Source: Pseudomonadota bacterium (lineage in GTDB: Bacteria > Myxococcota_A > Polyangia > Polyangiales > Polyangiaceae). Taken from it: a stretch of 44,529 bases of DNA. The notes under the pieces are model-generated. The model saw only the letters and a program-made list of their open reading frames with translations, was not told the DNA's origin and made no database searches. The translations under genes were made by a program, and so were the position numbers. The DNA is taken from contig JAEYVE010000007.1 of NCBI GenBank assembly GCA_023432025.1, positions 1 through 44,529 on the forward strand, read 5' to 3'. Positions 23,864 to 31,296 of the stretch are shown here, one piece after another. Numbering within the stretch: position 1 is the first letter of the stretch; every line of letters begins with the position of its first letter.

Positions 23864-25276
23864 ATGTCCGCCAAGCCGCCCTTCGAGGAGGTGCCGGATC
23901 TGGTGCTCGACGACGCGCCCCAGCGCCCGTCGACCCCGGCACCCATGTCGCGCTCTTCGGCGACCCAGAGCGTGTCGCCCGCGTCGGGCGACTTCTCGCT
24001 CGTGCCGGGCCGTGGGAGCGAGCGACCACGAAGCCACGCTTCCGTGCGTCCGCCGACCAACGAAGTGGACCTCCTGCTGGATCCGGGAGCCACGGACCTC
24101 GCGTTCGAGCTTTCGACGTCGCTCGCGCCGCACCCTTCGTCCGCACCACCACCGCGGCGACGCAACTCGGGCATGCATTGGGCGGAGGCGGTCGCGAACG
24201 GACCCAGCGCGGCGCGCGCGTGGCCCACCGGCGTCACTCCGCACGAAGACGATCTGCGGCTCGACCCGCTCGAAATCACGATCACCGCGGACTTTGGGCA
24301 AGCGCCCGACGGCACTTTGCTCATGCCGCTCTACGCGCTGCGCGTTTGGCAACGCCAGCGCGAGCTCCGAGCGCTGGCCGCAGCCGCGCAAGCCGAGCTC
24401 CGCGCAGCAGAGGCGCGCAGAGACGACCTCCTGGTGGATTTCGCGCTGCACTGCCGCTCTGCCCTGGAACGAAACGACCGCTGCCGCGGCTTGCTCGCCG
24501 AGCTCGAGCGCATCGAAGCGCTCGCAAGAGACCGCGAGAGCGCGCTGGGCAAAGCCCAAGCAGGCCTCGAAGGGTCGCTTTCGGAGCTCAACGCGCGCAG
24601 AGACGCACTCGCACGAGAACGAGCCATCGCCGCGGAGGCGGTTCGGAGTGCGCAGGAGGTCGCCGCGCGTGCGGCCGAGGTACGGAGTCGTCACGAGGCG
24701 CAGAGCAAACGCATCGAAATCGAGCGGCGCGCAGTGCTCGACGTCGCGCGTCAAAAGCTGGGACCGGCCGGCGGCGCGCTCCCGCGGGAGCTCGCCGCAA
24801 GGCTCGCCGAGCTCGACGCGCGCGAAGCCGCGCTCGCGCCGGAAACCGCGCGCCTCGCCGCCGAACGAGACCAGTTCGCGGGCATTTTACGCGACGCCGA
24901 GGCCCAGCTCGCCACCGTCGACCGCATCGCGCGTCAGGTCGAAGACGACGTACGCCACGTCGGCGCGCGCGGCCGCGGCGAGCTGGCGCAACGAACCGAA
25001 GGGCTCGGCTCTGCAGAGCGTGAACGCCGCGGAGCGCTGGTCACGGTCGGCCAACGCGTGCTCGAGACGCGCGGTGAGCTGTTTTCCGTGGAGAGCTCCC
25101 GGCTCGACGCTCTGCACGCAGCCGATGAAGCCGTGAGGGCGCGCCTCATGAACGTCGTGAAGCTCGGTCGCGCTCTCCATGCTTACGACACCGGCGCCGC
25201 AAAGAAGGGCCGCGCCGTGCTGGCAGGCATGGCCCTCGTCACCCTCGTTCTCCTGGCGTTGGTCGTGCTGCGCTGA
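23864..25276 (+). CDS. Tail-anchored coiled-coil membrane protein
   Basis: This 470-aa protein has no N-terminal signal. The first 180 residues are Pro/Ser-rich and probably disordered (with FEEVPDLVLDD at the start). Next is a short ordered segment (LDPLEITITADFG, then LLMPLYALRVWQRQREL). A long Ala/Arg/Glu/Leu coiled coil spans about 200-440, full of alternating charged heptads (LAARLAELDAREAALAPE). The C-terminus is a single membrane helix (AVLAGMALVTLVLLALVVLR), which predicts a tail-anchored protein facing the cytoplasm. I recognise no family. A role in membrane organisation or as a tether is inference. ATG 23864 is preceded by GGAG. The upstream-open frame to 23732 runs toward the SRP RNA and is not favoured. 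Confidence 0.8.
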   Translation: MSAKPPFEEVPDLVLDDAPQRPSTPAPMSRSSATQSVSPASGDFSLVPGRGSERPRSHASVRPPTNEVDLLLDPGATDLAFELSTSLAPHPSSAPPPRRRNSGMHWAEAVANGPSAARAWPTGVTPHEDDLRLDPLEITITADFGQAPDGTLLMPLYALRVWQRQRELRALAAAAQAELRAAEARRDDLLVDFALHCRSALERNDRCRGLLAELERIEALARDRESALGKAQAGLEGSLSELNARRDALARERAIAAEAVRSAQEVAARAAEVRSRHEAQSKRIEIERRAVLDVARQKLGPAGGALPRELAARLAELDAREAALAPETARLAAERDQFAGILRDAEAQLATVDRIARQVEDDVRHVGARGRGELAQRTEGLGSAERERRGALVTVGQRVLETRGELFSVESSRLDALHAADEAVRARLMNVVKLGRALHAYDTGAAKKGRAVLAGMALVTLVLLALVVLR

Positions 25277-25304
25277 CGCGCGCCGCGGGAGGCCGACGAG
25301 TCCC

Positions 25305-25961
25305 TTACCTCGACGTCAGACGCCCGAGAGCCCTCGCCGAGCCACGCTCCGCAGCGTTCCCTCGAGCTATGGCCACGCGCCTCGCCGCGGAGCGCTTTTT
25401 TTCGTAGGCAAGAACGACCTCCGCGCGCACATCGTCCAGCGCCGGCAACCTGCCGGGCATCTTCGCCGCCACTCGCACCACGTACGCCCCCGCACGCGCT
25501 TCGAGCGGACCGCTCCAGCGCCCCAGAGGCGCGCGCGCGAGCTCCGTGGCGAACTCCGCGCCGTACTCACGACGCACCTCGACCAGCGACATCTCCTCGT
25601 CGCCGCGGAGCAGCTCTGCGGAAGCGACCAGCGGGCTCGCGTCCCCGCCGCTCTCCAGCACGTCGACGAGCAGCTCCGCGCGCCCCGGCGCCGAGTGCGA
25701 GGCTCGCTCGCCGACGCGCACCGCGCGAAAGCTCACGATCGTTTCTTCTCGAAAGTGCTCGCGGTGCTCCAGGTAGTACGCCTCGAGCTCCGCCTCGACC
25801 CACTCGCGGGTGGGCGCGCTGCTTCCGACGGTGAAGCGCGCCGCGTCGAGCGAGCTCTCCGCGTCGTCGTGGTCGCGCTGGCACCCCAGAGCGAGCGCCG
25901 CCGCGAACACTCCGAAAGCAACGCAAACCTTGGAAGGCACATCACGCGCGAGCCTCTTCAC
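25305..25961 (-). CDS. Parvulin-like (PpiC-type) lipoprotein, short
   Basis: This 218-aa protein has a lipobox ALALGC (Cys27). The mature part begins with a SurA/EpsD-like helix (VEAELEAYYLEHREHF) that leads into a beta strand ETIVSFRAVRVGE. It then has an 'EEMSLVEVRREYGAEFATELARAPLGRWSGPLEARAGAYVVRVAAK' type progression (quoted in parts), which follows the parvulin prolyl isomerase pattern of 'F..LA...S.......GG.LG......F......LKvGevSgPVes..GyHii...'. The active-site loop with the conserved Gly-Gly region is shortened, so isomerase activity is uncertain and it may serve as a chaperone. The start is GTG at 25961. It is convergent with the coiled-coil gene (28 bp apart). Confidence 0.7.
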   Translation of the reverse strand: MKRLARDVPSKVCVAFGVFAAALALGCQRDHDDAESSLDAARFTVGSSAPTREWVEAELEAYYLEHREHFREETIVSFRAVRVGERASHSAPGRAELLVDVLESGGDASPLVASAELLRGDEEMSLVEVRREYGAEFATELARAPLGRWSGPLEARAGAYVVRVAAKMPGRLPALDDVRAEVVLAYEKKRSAARRVAIARGNAAERGSARALGRLTSR

Positions 25962-26110
25962 TTTGCCCCACGTTGGCTACGGCGTGGGCATCCCCGCCCT
26001 TAATGGAAACGCCGCGTGAGGGGAGGCGCTCTTCGTCGCGACGCGCGTCATCTCCCGGAAACGTGGACCTCTCCGTCACCCACGAACATGTGGACAACCG
26101 GTGGACGAAC

Positions 26111-26231
26111 GCACTCACGGCAAACGTGCCGTGCTCCTTCGCCAAACGCGCGCGCCGCTCACGGCAAACGTGCCGTGCTTCTTCGCCAAAACGCGGCGCG
26201 CCGCTCACAGCGGCAAGTTGCCGTGCTTCTT
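26111..26231 (-). repeat. Three tandem hairpin units, one including the pccB 3' end
   Basis: On the minus strand, three successive units each begin AAG(A/G)AGCACGGC, at 26231, 26183 and 26139 (periods 48 and 44). Each contains a palindrome: ACGGCA-CGTT-TGCCGT in units 2 and 3, CGGCAA-C-TTGCCG in unit 1. Unit 1 supplies the last eight codons (KKHGNLPL) and stop of the acyl-CoA carboxylase gene. The other two lie downstream and keep the coding look (KKHGTFAV). There is no T-run after any hairpin. Confidence 0.8.
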
Positions 26232-27761
26232 CGGCGGAAGGCTCGCGCGCTTGGTGCGCAGCACCTCCAAGCCGCGCGCGAGCCTGCGGCGCACGTCGCG
26301 CGGATGAATGACCTCATCCACGAACCCGAGCGCAGCCGCGTGGTACGGGCTCGCGAAACGCTCCTTGTACTCGGCGACCAAGCGCGCGCGCTCCGCCTCC
26401 GGATCCGCTGCTTGCTCGATGGCGCGCCGGAAAATGATGTTCACGGCGCCGTCCGGGCCCATCACCGCGATTTCCGCGCTGGGGAAGGCCAAGTTCAAAT
26501 CTCCGCGGATGTGCTTGCTGCTCATCACGTCGTAGGCCCCGCCGTACGCCTTGCGCGTAATGACGGTGAGCTTCGGCACGGTGGCTTCGCAGTAGGCGTA
26601 GAGCAGCTTGGCGCCGCTCGCGATGATGCCGCGGTGCTCTTGATCCACGCCGGGCAAAAACCCCGGAACGTCCACGAAGGTGACGAGCGGAATGTTGAAG
26701 CAGTCGCAAAAGCGCACGAAGCGCGCCGCCTTGGTGCTGGAAGCGATGTCCAGCACGCCGGCCAGGTGCGCGGGGTTATTGCCCACGACGCCCACCGGGC
26801 GACCGCCGATGCGCGCAAAGCCGACCACGATGTTCTTGGCGAAGTGCTCGTGCACCTCGAAGAGATCGCCGTGGTCCACCACCTGACGAATGAGCTCCGC
26901 CATGGCGTACGGCTTGTCGCTTTCCAGCGGAACGAACGAATCGAGCGACGAAAGATCGCGATCGATCGGATCGTCCGTCGCGCCGAGCGGCGCGTCGTCG
27001 GCGTTGTTGCTCGGAATGAAGCCGAGCAGCTTGCGAATGCCGGCGAGCACGGCCTCGTCGTCCGGCGCGACGAAGTGGCACACGCCGCTCTTCGAGGCGT
27101 GCGTCATGGCGCCGCCCAGCTCCTCCTTGGTGACCTTTTCGTGCGTCACGGCGCGCACGACGTCCGGCCCGGTCACGAACATGTAGCTCGTGCCCTCGCT
27201 CATGAACACGAAGTCCGTGAGCGCCGGCGAGTACACCGCGCCGCCCGCGCTGGGGCCCAAAATGGCGCTGATTTGCGGGATGACGCCGCTCGAAATCGTG
27301 TTTCTGTAGAAGATTTCCGCGTACCCACCGAGGGACTCCACGCCCTCCTGAATGCGCGCCCCGCCCGAGTCACACAGGCCGACGAGAGGCGCGCCCACGC
27401 TGAGCGCTTGGTCTTGCAGCTTGATGATTTTCTGTGCGTGGGCGCCCGAGAGCGAGCCGCCGAACACGGTAAAATCCTGCGCGAACACGTACACCAGACG
27501 CCCGTCGATGGTGCCGTGACCGGTCACCACGCCGTCGCCCAGCACCTTCTGCTCGGCCATGCCGAAGTCGATGGCGCGGTGAGTGACGAAGCGGTCCAGC
27601 TCGACGAAGCTGCCAGGGTCGAGCAGCGCGTCGATGCGCTCGCGCGCCGTCAGCTTGCCCGCCTCGTGTTGCTTCTGGATGCGCGCCGGCCCGCCCCCGG
27701 CGAGCGCTTCGCGATTCAGCTCGGAGAGTCGCGCGCCGCGTGGATCGATGTCACCCGCCAT
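26205..27761 (-). CDS. pccB: Acyl-CoA carboxylase beta subunit (carboxyltransferase), PccB-like
   Basis: This 518-aa carboxyltransferase subunit transfers the carboxyl group from biotin to an acyl-CoA, most likely propionyl-CoA to give methylmalonyl-CoA. The length is typical (about 515-530). Family stretches include KLTARERIDALLDPGSFVE, FAQDFTVFGGSLSGAHA, the first oxyanion-hole region GLCDSGGARIQEGVESL, GPSAGGAVYSPALTDF, GDVPGFLPG-type sequence (VDVPGFLPGVDQE), ITRKAYGGAYDVMSSKH and AVMGPDGAVNIIF. The biotin carboxylase/BCCP alpha subunit is not in the window. Acyl specificity cannot be decided here, and methylcrotonyl- or acetyl-CoA are alternatives. It starts at ATG 27761 and is divergent from tpx with 136 bp between. 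Its 3' end lies within the hairpin repeat. Confidence 0.95.
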   Translation of the reverse strand: MAGDIDPRGARLSELNREALAGGGPARIQKQHEAGKLTARERIDALLDPGSFVELDRFVTHRAIDFGMAEQKVLGDGVVTGHGTIDGRLVYVFAQDFTVFGGSLSGAHAQKIIKLQDQALSVGAPLVGLCDSGGARIQEGVESLGGYAEIFYRNTISSGVIPQISAILGPSAGGAVYSPALTDFVFMSEGTSYMFVTGPDVVRAVTHEKVTKEELGGAMTHASKSGVCHFVAPDDEAVLAGIRKLLGFIPSNNADDAPLGATDDPIDRDLSSLDSFVPLESDKPYAMAELIRQVVDHGDLFEVHEHFAKNIVVGFARIGGRPVGVVGNNPAHLAGVLDIASSTKAARFVRFCDCFNIPLVTFVDVPGFLPGVDQEHRGIIASGAKLLYAYCEATVPKLTVITRKAYGGAYDVMSSKHIRGDLNLAFPSAEIAVMGPDGAVNIIFRRAIEQAADPEAERARLVAEYKERFASPYHAAALGFVDEVIHPRDVRRRLARGLEVLRTKRASLPPKKHGNLPL

Positions 27762-27897
27762 TGGTGACGATTGTTAGCCGCGATCCGGACGGAAAACCAA
27801 GCCGACGGCGCCCTGGGCCGCCCCGGAGCACCACGGGAGGCTCGCCGCCAGCGGCGCGCGGCGCTACACACGTCGTCCCGAAAGGAATCGAGAAGAT

Positions 27898-28395
27898 ATG
27901 GCCACGACCAAATTCAAGGGCAACGACGTACACACGAGCGGCAACCTGCCCGCCGTCGGCGCAAAGGCGCCGGACTTCACGCTGGTCGCCAAAGACCTGT
28001 CGGAAAAGAGCCTGGCGGACTTCGCCGGCAAGAAGGTCGTGCTGACGGTGAACCCCAGCTACGACACCGGCGTGTGCCAAGCCACCGCGCGCAGCTTCAA
28101 CGCCAAGCTCGGTGGGCGTGGGGACGTGGTGGTGCTCGCCGTCAGCGCCGATCTCCCGTTCGCGCAGAGCCGCTTCTGCGAAGCGGACGGCCTCGACCAC
28201 GTCGTGCCGCTGTCTTCGTTCCGCGCGAGCTTCGCTCGAGACTACGGCTTGGAAATCGTGGACGGCCCGCTCAAGGGTCTCACGGCGCGCGCAGTCATCG
28301 TCGTCGGCGCGGACGGCAAGGTGCTCTCTTCCGAGCTGGTCCCCGAAATCACGAACGAGCCGGACTACGCCCAGGTCGAAGCCGCGCTCGCCTGA
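27898..28395 (+). CDS. tpx: Thiol peroxidase Tpx (peroxiredoxin)
   Basis: This 165-aa atypical 2-Cys peroxiredoxin reduces hydrogen and alkyl peroxides with electrons from thioredoxin. The peroxidatic cysteine is Cys60 in YDTGVC (the Thr-x-x-Cys motif) and the resolving cysteine is Cys94 in SRFCEADGL, matching Cys61 and Cys95 of E. coli Tpx. The N-terminus (FKGNDVHTSGNLPAVG) and GLTARAVIVVGADGKV are family-typical. The length is standard. The ribosome-binding region is GGAATCGAGAAG before the ATG. It is monocistronic, followed by a clear terminator hairpin at 28470. Confidence 0.97.
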   Translation: MATTKFKGNDVHTSGNLPAVGAKAPDFTLVAKDLSEKSLADFAGKKVVLTVNPSYDTGVCQATARSFNAKLGGRGDVVVLAVSADLPFAQSRFCEADGLDHVVPLSSFRASFARDYGLEIVDGPLKGLTARAVIVVGADGKVLSSELVPEITNEPDYAQVEAALA

Positions 28396-28469
28396 GCCGC
28401 GCCCGAAAAACAGCCGAGAGAACGCCCCTCGAAGCCCCCGCAAGCGCGCGCATTCGCGCGGCACGCATG

Positions 28470-28500
28470 CCCCAAGCACACTTGGGGTGGGGGATTTTTG
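28470..28500 (+). terminator. Intrinsic terminator after tpx
   Basis: CCCCAAG (28470-28476), loop CACA, CTTGGGG (28481-28487) form a perfect seven-pair stem, followed by TGGGGGATTTTTG with five T in a row. This is a convincing Rho-independent terminator for tpx on the plus strand. Confidence 0.7.
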
Positions 28501-28504
28501 GGGT

Positions 28505-28558
28505 CACCTTCGTGCGGCGTTGGGCTCACGAAAGAGCCGCAAAGTCCGCACGAAGGTG
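28505..28558. repeat. Long inverted repeat with nested hairpin
   Basis: CACCTTCGTGCGG (28505-28517) and CCGCACGAAGGTG (28546-28558) are perfect 13-bp inverted repeats. Nested inside is a second stem GGCTC (28523-28527), loop ACGAAA, GAGCC (28534-28538). It lies between the convergent tpx and barrel genes, just after the tpx terminator and 14 bp from the barrel gene stop. It could be a bidirectional terminator, a REP-like element or an mRNA 3' protective hairpin. Confidence 0.65.
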
Positions 28559-28572
28559 CACTCCGCGCCGAT

Positions 28573-29670
28573 TCAAAACGTGAGGTTCGCGCCCAAGCGC
28601 AAGAAGCCGCCGCTCGGGTCGAGCTCACCGAGCTCGATGGGTTCGGCGCGCGGCGGCGAGCCGCTCGTCGCTTCGAGCGACAGCTCTTGCGAAGCGGCCC
28701 AGCCGTAGCCGCCTTCGGCAAACAGCCACACGCGCGGCGAGCGCTTGCTCCCGTCCCGCGCGCCGATGATGCGAACCGCGGCGCCCAGCGCGCCGTCCAC
28801 GGACGCGCTCCACGCCGCGGCCTCGTACGTGGCGAGCTCCGGGGATTCGAGCGACGCCTCGGCGCGCAGCGCGCCAGGTGCGAGCCGCGCGTAGCCGTAG
28901 AGCCAGCTTCGCAGATGGTAACGGCCCTCGAGCGACAACGCGAAGCGCAGCGAGCTGTAGTCCGCCTTCATGCTGCGCGCATAGGCTTCCGCTTCGCCCG
29001 CCTCGAGCACACCGAGCACGGCCAAGCTCAGCCGATCCTCCGCCACCAGCACGCGTCCCGCCGCGAGGCTCACCTGCGAAAACGCGTCTTCTTCCGAAAA
29101 GGGATCGAACGCCTCGTCCCCGAGCCAGCTCACACGCGCACCCGCCGAAACGACCCAGTGCTCTTGGTGACGCCCGAGCGGTAGCGCCTCGTAGTCGGCC
29201 GGCGGAGCTTCTGTGGCCGTCTCCGTGGACTCGGGCAGCGCGTAGCGAGCGCTACGCTTCGGAGTGCTCTTCTTGGCCGGAGGCGCTGCAGGTGCGGCTG
29301 AGGGCGACGCAGCGTCCGCCTCGTCCCGAGGCTCTTCGGGCGCGGTGTTCCCGGGAGTTGGGGGGTTCGTGGGCTTGGTGACCCAGCCAGAGCCACTCGC
29401 GGATGCGTCGGATTCAACGGCTTCACCCGGCGCGGGTGCAGCTTCCGAAGCAGCGGTGCCCGCTTCGCTCGCGGAGGGTTCGGCCTTTGCCTCGACCTGG
29501 GCTCCCGCCTTGGCGTCTGCGGACGGCAGAGCCGTCGCGCCGGGCGACTCCGCAGCGCTCACGGAGCTCAACGAAAGAACGAAGCCGAGTGAGCCGGCCA
29601 AAGCTCCCAAAACACGGGGGCGGCGCGGTGCGCCCAGCCTACGGGCGACCAACACGTCACGCGCGATCAT
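28573..29670 (-). CDS. Predicted outer-membrane beta-barrel protein, last gene of propeller operon
   Basis: This 365-aa protein is predicted to be exported: basic start, then VLGALAGSLGFVLSLSSVSA before an Ala-x-Ala-like cleavage site. A long low-complexity Ala/Glu/Pro/Ser linker (about 45-165) follows, then about 190 residues of alternating amphipathic strands (VVSAGARVSWLG, LSLAVLGVLEAGEAEAYA, LRFALSLEGRYHLR, WLYGYARLAPGALRA) that end with LRLGANLTF. The terminal Phe and strand pattern are classic for outer-membrane barrels recognised by BamA. The linker before the barrel could span the periplasm or bind peptidoglycan (inference). The start (ATG 29670) overlaps the preceding gene's stop by 4 nt, tying it to the three lipoproteins. 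No homolog is recognised by name. Confidence 0.78.
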   Translation of the reverse strand: MIARDVLVARRLGAPRRPRVLGALAGSLGFVLSLSSVSAAESPGATALPSADAKAGAQVEAKAEPSASEAGTAASEAAPAPGEAVESDASASGSGWVTKPTNPPTPGNTAPEEPRDEADAASPSAAPAAPPAKKSTPKRSARYALPESTETATEAPPADYEALPLGRHQEHWVVSAGARVSWLGDEAFDPFSEEDAFSQVSLAAGRVLVAEDRLSLAVLGVLEAGEAEAYARSMKADYSSLRFALSLEGRYHLRSWLYGYARLAPGALRAEASLESPELATYEAAAWSASVDGALGAAVRIIGARDGSKRSPRVWLFAEGGYGWAASQELSLEATSGSPPRAEPIELGELDPSGGFLRLGANLTF

Positions 29671-31295
29671 CGCAGTCCCTCCAAGAACAAGCCACCAAAG
29701 AAGCGCGATTTTGCGGAAATTGGGTTCAGCGCGTCGAGCAGCGTCACCCCCGGATCCCCCGTCTCGCTGCTCGCTTCCGTGCCGTGAAAGACGAGCGCGG
29801 CGCGACCACCGTCCGCTCGCTGGATGTCGTGAATGGCGCTCACCTGGGCGCTCACCTGGAGCGACGTGGGGTGCAGGCTCTCGAGGTCGATGCTCGCGAA
29901 GCGGTTGTTCCACGGGCTGAACGCCCACGCGCGACCGCCGTCCTGCGCCACGACCAGCCGGAAGTCTTGCGAGCTGACCTCGAGCGGGAACGTTTGGCGC
30001 TCCTCCAAGTCGAGCACGTAAATGCGCGGTTCGGACTCTTGCGACTTGTTCTGACTCGACAAGAGCTTCAGGTGTCGGTTGTCGCCGGGCACGTCGCTGA
30101 CGTTCGTCACGGCGAAATCGATGTCGTTCGCCTCGACGCTGCGGAAGGGGGTGCCGCTGGTTTGCCCCAAGGACCAGAAGGCGAAGCCCGCCTGCTCGGG
30201 GCTGTAGAGCAAAGCCACGTCCCCGTTTTCGGGCGCGTCCGTCACGCCGTCGGTGATGCGTCGCATTTGGCTGTAGCCGGTCGAAAACGGCACGACCTCC
30301 GTGGTCGTGGTGCGCGGGTCCACGAGCGTGGCGCGCCTCTGCGTCGGCACCAGCGCCGCGAGCCGCAGGCCGCCATCCGTGCGCACGAAGTCGATGGCGC
30401 TCGGCACGCCGCCCACGTCCACGATGTTGATGGTGGTGCTGAAGTCTCCCTTGCCCGAAGGCTGCCCGAGCTCCAGGAGCACGACGTCCGACTGACCCTC
30501 GAGGCGCACCGCCAGCCGCGCGTCCGTGTCGTCGTCCGCCTCGCCGTCGTCGTACACGATTTGCGCGGGCACGGTGGAGTCACCCGCGGCGGTCTTGGGC
30601 AGCTGAACGGTCACCTCGTCCCGCTTCAGGTTCGCGAGATCGATGAGCGCCACGTCCCGGTCCGTGCGGACCACCAGGAAGCGGCGCGCGCCTCCGCGCG
30701 GCAGGTTGAGCTCGCTCGTGAAGATGAGCTCTTTGGGTGCGCCGCCGAAGCTGCGAATGGTCTTGGGCGTCGCTTCGCCTGTCTCGAGCGAGCAAATGAC
30801 GAGCTCGTTCAGGTTGGTGACGACGGCCGAAGCCTCGTAGGCGACGACCCACTCGCCCAGCGGATCGATGGTGAGCTTCTTCAGCGGATCATCGAGGAGG
30901 AAGGTGTTTTCCACGCTCGGCGAGGTGCCGCCGTCGACGACCGTGAGGCGCGGCCCCTCGGAGTCCGGGCTGGTCGGATCTCCGGCGCCCTCCGACAGCA
31001 CGAACAGGCGCGAGCGATCCGCCGACGGCAGGATGGAGGTCACGTTGCGCCCCAGCGGCAGCGCCCGCACGTCGACGCGGTTGTCCGTGGGCGCCGTCAC
31101 CATGAGCAACCGATCGAGCGAGCGGTCCACCAAGGCGACCGAACCGGTCAAGCCGTAGGTGTCGCCGCGCGTCGCTCCCGTCCACTGTTCGTCGCGCCCG
31201 CTGCAACTCACGGTCGCGAGCGAGAGCACCAACGCCGCGGAAAAGCGTGCGGCGCTGGCGTCGATGATGCCCCAAGCCAAGCGTGTTCTCTTCAT
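29667..31295 (-). CDS. Beta-propeller lipoprotein, third in operon
   Basis: This 542-aa exported lipoprotein has a hydrophobic core ALVLSLATVSC with a lipobox-like VSC. The body consists of repeated strand-turn units of the YVTN/WD-like propeller type: VDVRALPLGRNVTSILPSAD, LTIDPLGEWVVAYE, VALIDLANL, RIYVLDLEERQ, and FRLVVAQDGGRAWAFSP. It is more diverged from the two upstream lipoproteins than they are from each other but has the same overall plan. It starts 1 nt after the second lipoprotein stop and overlaps the barrel gene by 4 nt. Propellers usually mediate protein or carbohydrate contacts, and no enzyme residues are visible. Function is unknown. Confidence 0.78.
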   Translation of the reverse strand: MKRTRLAWGIIDASAARFSAALVLSLATVSCSGRDEQWTGATRGDTYGLTGSVALVDRSLDRLLMVTAPTDNRVDVRALPLGRNVTSILPSADRSRLFVLSEGAGDPTSPDSEGPRLTVVDGGTSPSVENTFLLDDPLKKLTIDPLGEWVVAYEASAVVTNLNELVICSLETGEATPKTIRSFGGAPKELIFTSELNLPRGGARRFLVVRTDRDVALIDLANLKRDEVTVQLPKTAAGDSTVPAQIVYDDGEADDDTDARLAVRLEGQSDVVLLELGQPSGKGDFSTTINIVDVGGVPSAIDFVRTDGGLRLAALVPTQRRATLVDPRTTTTEVVPFSTGYSQMRRITDGVTDAPENGDVALLYSPEQAGFAFWSLGQTSGTPFRSVEANDIDFAVTNVSDVPGDNRHLKLLSSQNKSQESEPRIYVLDLEERQTFPLEVSSQDFRLVVAQDGGRAWAFSPWNNRFASIDLESLHPTSLQVSAQVSAIHDIQRADGGRAALVFHGTEASSETGDPGVTLLDALNPISAKSRFFGGLFLEGLR

Positions 31296-31296
31296 G

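Noticed and set aside
26016..27767. Plus-strand open frame of 583 codons opposite pccB
   Set aside because: Antisense to a confidently identified carboxylase. Low-complexity Arg/His/Ala composition.
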